Below, one piece after another: positions 61,568-64,000 of a stretch of DNA of 64,000 nt. The notes below the pieces were generated by a model. The model had not been told where the DNA came from, did not search any database, and was given only the letters and a program-made list of their open reading frames with translations. How positions within the stretch are numbered: position 1 is the stretch's first letter; every line of letters starts with the position of its first letter. Origin of the DNA: Marinobacterium_E sp035458585 (lineage in GTDB: Bacteria; Pseudomonadota; Gammaproteobacteria; Pseudomonadales; Balneatricaceae). The position numbers were made by a program, and so were the translations under genes. Location of the stretch: the NCBI GenBank assembly GCA_035458585.1, contig DATHZN010000087.1:1-64000 (forward strand). The letters are read 5' to 3'.

Positions 61568-62401
61568 TTAAATCAGTCCAATCTCCCGTAAGCGCTGTTG
61601 CAGATATTCACCCGCCGTAAAGCGCTCGCTTAGGCGTACTTCAGAGCGTGGATGCACAAACATAGGTATGGAGTAGCGTGAGACATTAGCAACGCTTGGG
61701 GGGTTTACCACTCGATGAGTGGTGGAAGGGAAGTATCCTCCACTTGCTTCCTGCAGCATATCGCCAGTATTGATGGTAATGACGCCCTGACCCCCTTCAA
61801 CAGGGAACCAGTTACCCTGTTTGTCTCTGGCTTCAAGCCCGGGCTGAGACCCCGAGACCAGAAGGGTAATCAGATTGATATCTTCATGAGCCGCTGCACG
61901 CACTGCTCCTGGTTCAACCTCACCCTCTATCGGAGGGTAGTGAAGCACCCTTAGTAACGACTGTTCACTGCCTGCAATCATACTATCGAGTGCCTCGGTG
62001 AAGCCCGCGCGAACCGATTCTGGCGCGTTTTGCTGAATCCACTCGAGAAGCTCACTACCTAAGGCATGCAGGTCTGCGTAGAAAGATCGAGTTTCACTCT
62101 CCAGCGAAGTCGGCACACGCCCCCAGGGGTAGACATGGTAGAACTCTTTCAGGTCTTTCGCTGGCGAGTCCTTGGCATTTTCACTACGAAAAGGGAAGTA
62201 GCCATCTTGTTTGGTCTGCTCGAAGGTATAGTCATGCTTCTCAGCCGAGTTAAAGAAGTCTGCCCATAGGCGGTAGAAGTCATCAATTCTTTGCGGCGTA
62301 ATCGGACTGTTGCTTAATACCGCAAAGCCTGATTCGTGCAGCGAGGTGACGAGATCTTTGCCAGCACTCGCGTGTGTATAGTCGATCTGTTTTACGTTCA
62401 T
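61568..62401 (-). CDS. 2-oxoglutarate/Fe(II) oxygenase (isopenicillin-N-synthase-like)
   Basis: 277 residues. Double-stranded beta-helix with iron ligands AAHEDINLITLLV (HxD, near residue 172) and STTHRVVNP (distal His), plus RYSIPMF (RxS) that binds 2-oxoglutarate. Substrate unknown. Follows the ribokinase gene by 20 bases on the same strand. Confidence 0.88.
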   Translation of the reverse strand: MNVKQIDYTHASAGKDLVTSLHESGFAVLSNSPITPQRIDDFYRLWADFFNSAEKHDYTFEQTKQDGYFPFRSENAKDSPAKDLKEFYHVYPWGRVPTSLESETRSFYADLHALGSELLEWIQQNAPESVRAGFTEALDSMIAGSEQSLLRVLHYPPIEGEVEPGAVRAAAHEDINLITLLVSGSQPGLEARDKQGNWFPVEGGQGVITINTGDMLQEASGGYFPSTTHRVVNPPSVANVSRYSIPMFVHPRSEVRLSERFTAGEYLQQRLREIGLI

Positions 62402-62421
62402 ATCTCTCCTTAAGCTGCAGC

Positions 62422-63300
62422 TCAGTTGTGCGCCGCTATAAAACGCTTCACTTCATCTAACGTGGGTATGGCTGCAGCCGTTCCCGGACGTGTAACCTGC
62501 AAAGCCGCTGCGTTCAGTGCCAGATGCATAGCGGCTTGGATGTTCTGATTTTGTGTCAAGGCAGCGAGCAGAAAACCGAGGAAAGTATCTCCTGCGCCCG
62601 TAGTGTCAACTGCCTCAACTTTAGGGGAGGGTAATTGCCAGGCTCCCTCTTGACCTATATAGCGGGCACCTGAGGCGCCTAGCGTGATCAAAAGATGAGG
62701 AACCGGTATGTTTTCAACCATACACCCCAACGCAGATGCCAGTGCCTGGGCTTCGACCTCATTTACAACCAGAAGATCCGCGAGGGGTAAAAGATCCACT
62801 GTCGTGGCCGCCACAAAAGGAGCGGCGCTGTAACAGACTTTCAGACCCTGAGCTTTCGCCTGACGTAGATAGTAGGCGACGTTGTTTGTCTCGTTCTGAG
62901 TCAGCGCCCAGTCTCCGGGTCTTGCCTGCGCTAGCGCCCTGTCTATCTGGTCTGTACCAATCTGATGATTACCACCTGGATTGAGAATAATCTGGTTTTC
63001 ACCGCTGGTCTCATCAACCATGACAATGGCTAACCCGCTGGCGAGGGCATCGTCGAGTATGTGACTCATCTCGACCCCTGCGTGTTTTAGCGGATCTATG
63101 AAATGAAGATCGTTCGCGGCCATACGGCCAATGTGGTGAACTTGGGCACCTGCCATGGCCAGCGCCAGGCTCTGATTCGCACCCTTACCACCCAAACCGC
63201 AAGCATAGTGATTGGCTTGCAGGGTCTCTCCCGCTTTTGGCAGATGGGATAGACGAAAAATATGGTCAATATTGATAGAACCCAGATTATAAACCGCCAA
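62422..63300 (-). CDS. rbsK: Ribokinase (PfkB family)
   Basis: 292 residues. PfkB signatures GLGGKGANQSLALA and DTTGAGDTFLGFLLAAL (catalytic Asp), and NIDHIFRLSHLPKAGET. Phosphorylates ribose at O5. Other ribose genes are absent here. First gene of a pair with the 2OG oxygenase. Confidence 0.9.
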   Translation of the reverse strand: MAVYNLGSINIDHIFRLSHLPKAGETLQANHYACGLGGKGANQSLALAMAGAQVHHIGRMAANDLHFIDPLKHAGVEMSHILDDALASGLAIVMVDETSGENQIILNPGGNHQIGTDQIDRALAQARPGDWALTQNETNNVAYYLRQAKAQGLKVCYSAAPFVAATTVDLLPLADLLVVNEVEAQALASALGCMVENIPVPHLLITLGASGARYIGQEGAWQLPSPKVEAVDTTGAGDTFLGFLLAALTQNQNIQAAMHLALNAAALQVTRPGTAAAIPTLDEVKRFIAAHN

Positions 63301-63423
63301 TGAGTTGCTCCTTCTCTTCAGCTATTGAGCTAAGATATCCTAGTATAACGAATCCGCAAACTCGTCTGTTATCAGATCCACGTCCCGAGGGTTCGATTAG
63401 CTGGACTCAATATAAGGATAAGA

Positions 63424-64000
63424 ATGTTAGCGCCAGAGATACCGCTTGATGAAGCTGCAAGGCTTGCAGAGTTGGACAAGTATCAGCTACTCGATTCAGA
63501 TGCTGAGTTAGAATTTGATCATCTGACCTCTTTGATGGCGAGTTCGTTTGGCGCACCCATTGCGCTCATCTCCTTAATCGATTCTCATCGGCAGTGGTTT
63601 CTGTCCCGTCAGGGGCTAGAGGTATGTAGTACGTCGCGCCAGGTCTCTTTTTGCGGGCATGCCATTCTCGACAACGACGTCTTCTACGTAGAGGATGCAA
63701 CACAGGATGAGCGTTTCTACGACAATCCGCTAGTGACCGGGGAGCCCCATATACGTACTTATGCCGGTGCACCCATTATCTCCCCTCAAGGGTTCAAACT
63801 GGGAACCACCTGCCTTATTTTTACTCAGATGACTCCGTTGAGCGCAACTCAGCTTCACCAGCTTGCTGATTTTGCGAGGGTAGCGAGCGACATGATTGAG
63901 ATGCGTTTGGACCGTCTCTACTACCGTGCGCAACAGATGAGACTGCAGCAGTTGGTTGCTGTGTTAGGACATGAACTGCGCACGCCTCTTGCCTCATTAA
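63424..64000 (+). CDS. GAF-domain sensor histidine kinase, N-terminal part (cut by window edge)
   Basis: 192 residues before the right edge. 22-165: GAF domain (FDHLTSLMASSFGAP, ALISLIDSHRQWFLS, SFCGHAILDNDVFYVEDA), then a helix and the HisKA phospho-acceptor box VLGHELRTPLASL at the end. AAGGAT precedes the ATG at 63424. The catalytic domain lies outside. Soluble, with no membrane segment in the visible part. Confidence 0.88.
   Translation, partial: MLAPEIPLDEAARLAELDKYQLLDSDAELEFDHLTSLMASSFGAPIALISLIDSHRQWFLSRQGLEVCSTSRQVSFCGHAILDNDVFYVEDATQDERFYDNPLVTGEPHIRTYAGAPIISPQGFKLGTTCLIFTQMTPLSATQLHQLADFARVASDMIEMRLDRLYYRAQQMRLQQLVAVLGHELRTPLASL

Noticed and set aside
1..64000. CRISPR arrays, insertion sequences, prophage or restriction genes
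   Set aside because: No regularly spaced repeats, transposase, integrase or phage structural genes were found on either strand.

Overview
The window looks like chromosomal DNA of a free-living gammaproteobacterium, probably a marine or aquatic Oceanospirillales-like lineage. This is inferred from the gene families, not from a database search. The evidence is gammaproteobacterial versions of RarD, TrpR, RadD, XthA, AzlCD and single-chain GcvP, a Tat-exported HiPIP, and mid-range GC with dense, short-spaced operons. I saw no IS element, prophage, CRISPR array or rRNA. The only stable RNA gene is a tRNA-Ser(GGA).

Left part (1-24.5 kb): a partial PAS/GGDEF protein; hisC-rarD; the azlCD amino-acid exporter; a two-cysteine ArsR-family repressor of the persulfide-sensor type; a tandem universal stress protein; xthA; glutathione reductase. 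Next comes a reverse-strand run PilZ - kdsA - pseudokinase/TM/SUMF1-like fusion - DUF4139 protein, then GIDE-LemA. These are followed by radD with an exported metallo-beta-lactamase-fold protein whose metal motif is destroyed, and a first BLUF photoreceptor paired with a GGDEF/EAL protein. A Sel1/peptidoglycan-binding lipoprotein, an ABC1 kinase and a glycine-rich exported protein complete this part.

Middle part (24.6-45.7 kb): Lrp-type regulator/leuA; an ECF sigma factor overlapping a 61-residue zinc-type anti-sigma candidate; gcvP; an adenine-deaminase-like enzyme; and an autoregulated trpR-trpE-trpG operon with a visible Trp operator. A HiPIP, two sensor kinases, a response-regulator diguanylate cyclase, a CaCA antiporter with CorA, and tRNA-Ser follow. 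Downstream of the tRNA is a palindromic stretch that contains a split copy of the tRNA T-arm.

Right part (45.8-64 kb): a 56-residue DUF3012 lipoprotein; a globin; a methyltransferase; a second BLUF-EAL pair followed by a degenerate HD-GYP protein; a DUF4242/class III nucleotide cyclase fusion; two FKBP-type prolyl isomerases; homocysteine methyltransferase-like and HMG-CoA-lyase-like enzymes. A signalling block follows: REC/degenerate GGDEF, CheB-CheR-PAS, a DsrE-like exported protein, and a REC-histidine kinase coupled to a spermidine-synthase-like protein. The end carries a 2OG-Fe(II) oxygenase, ribokinase and a partial GAF-histidine kinase.

The strongest theme is signalling. Nine genes carry cyclic-di-GMP-related or BLUF domains, including two separate blue-light-sensor/phosphodiesterase gene pairs, and several signalling domains have lost catalytic motifs (pseudokinase, MGDKF and HGDHF GGDEF domains, HD-GYP without its HD pair).
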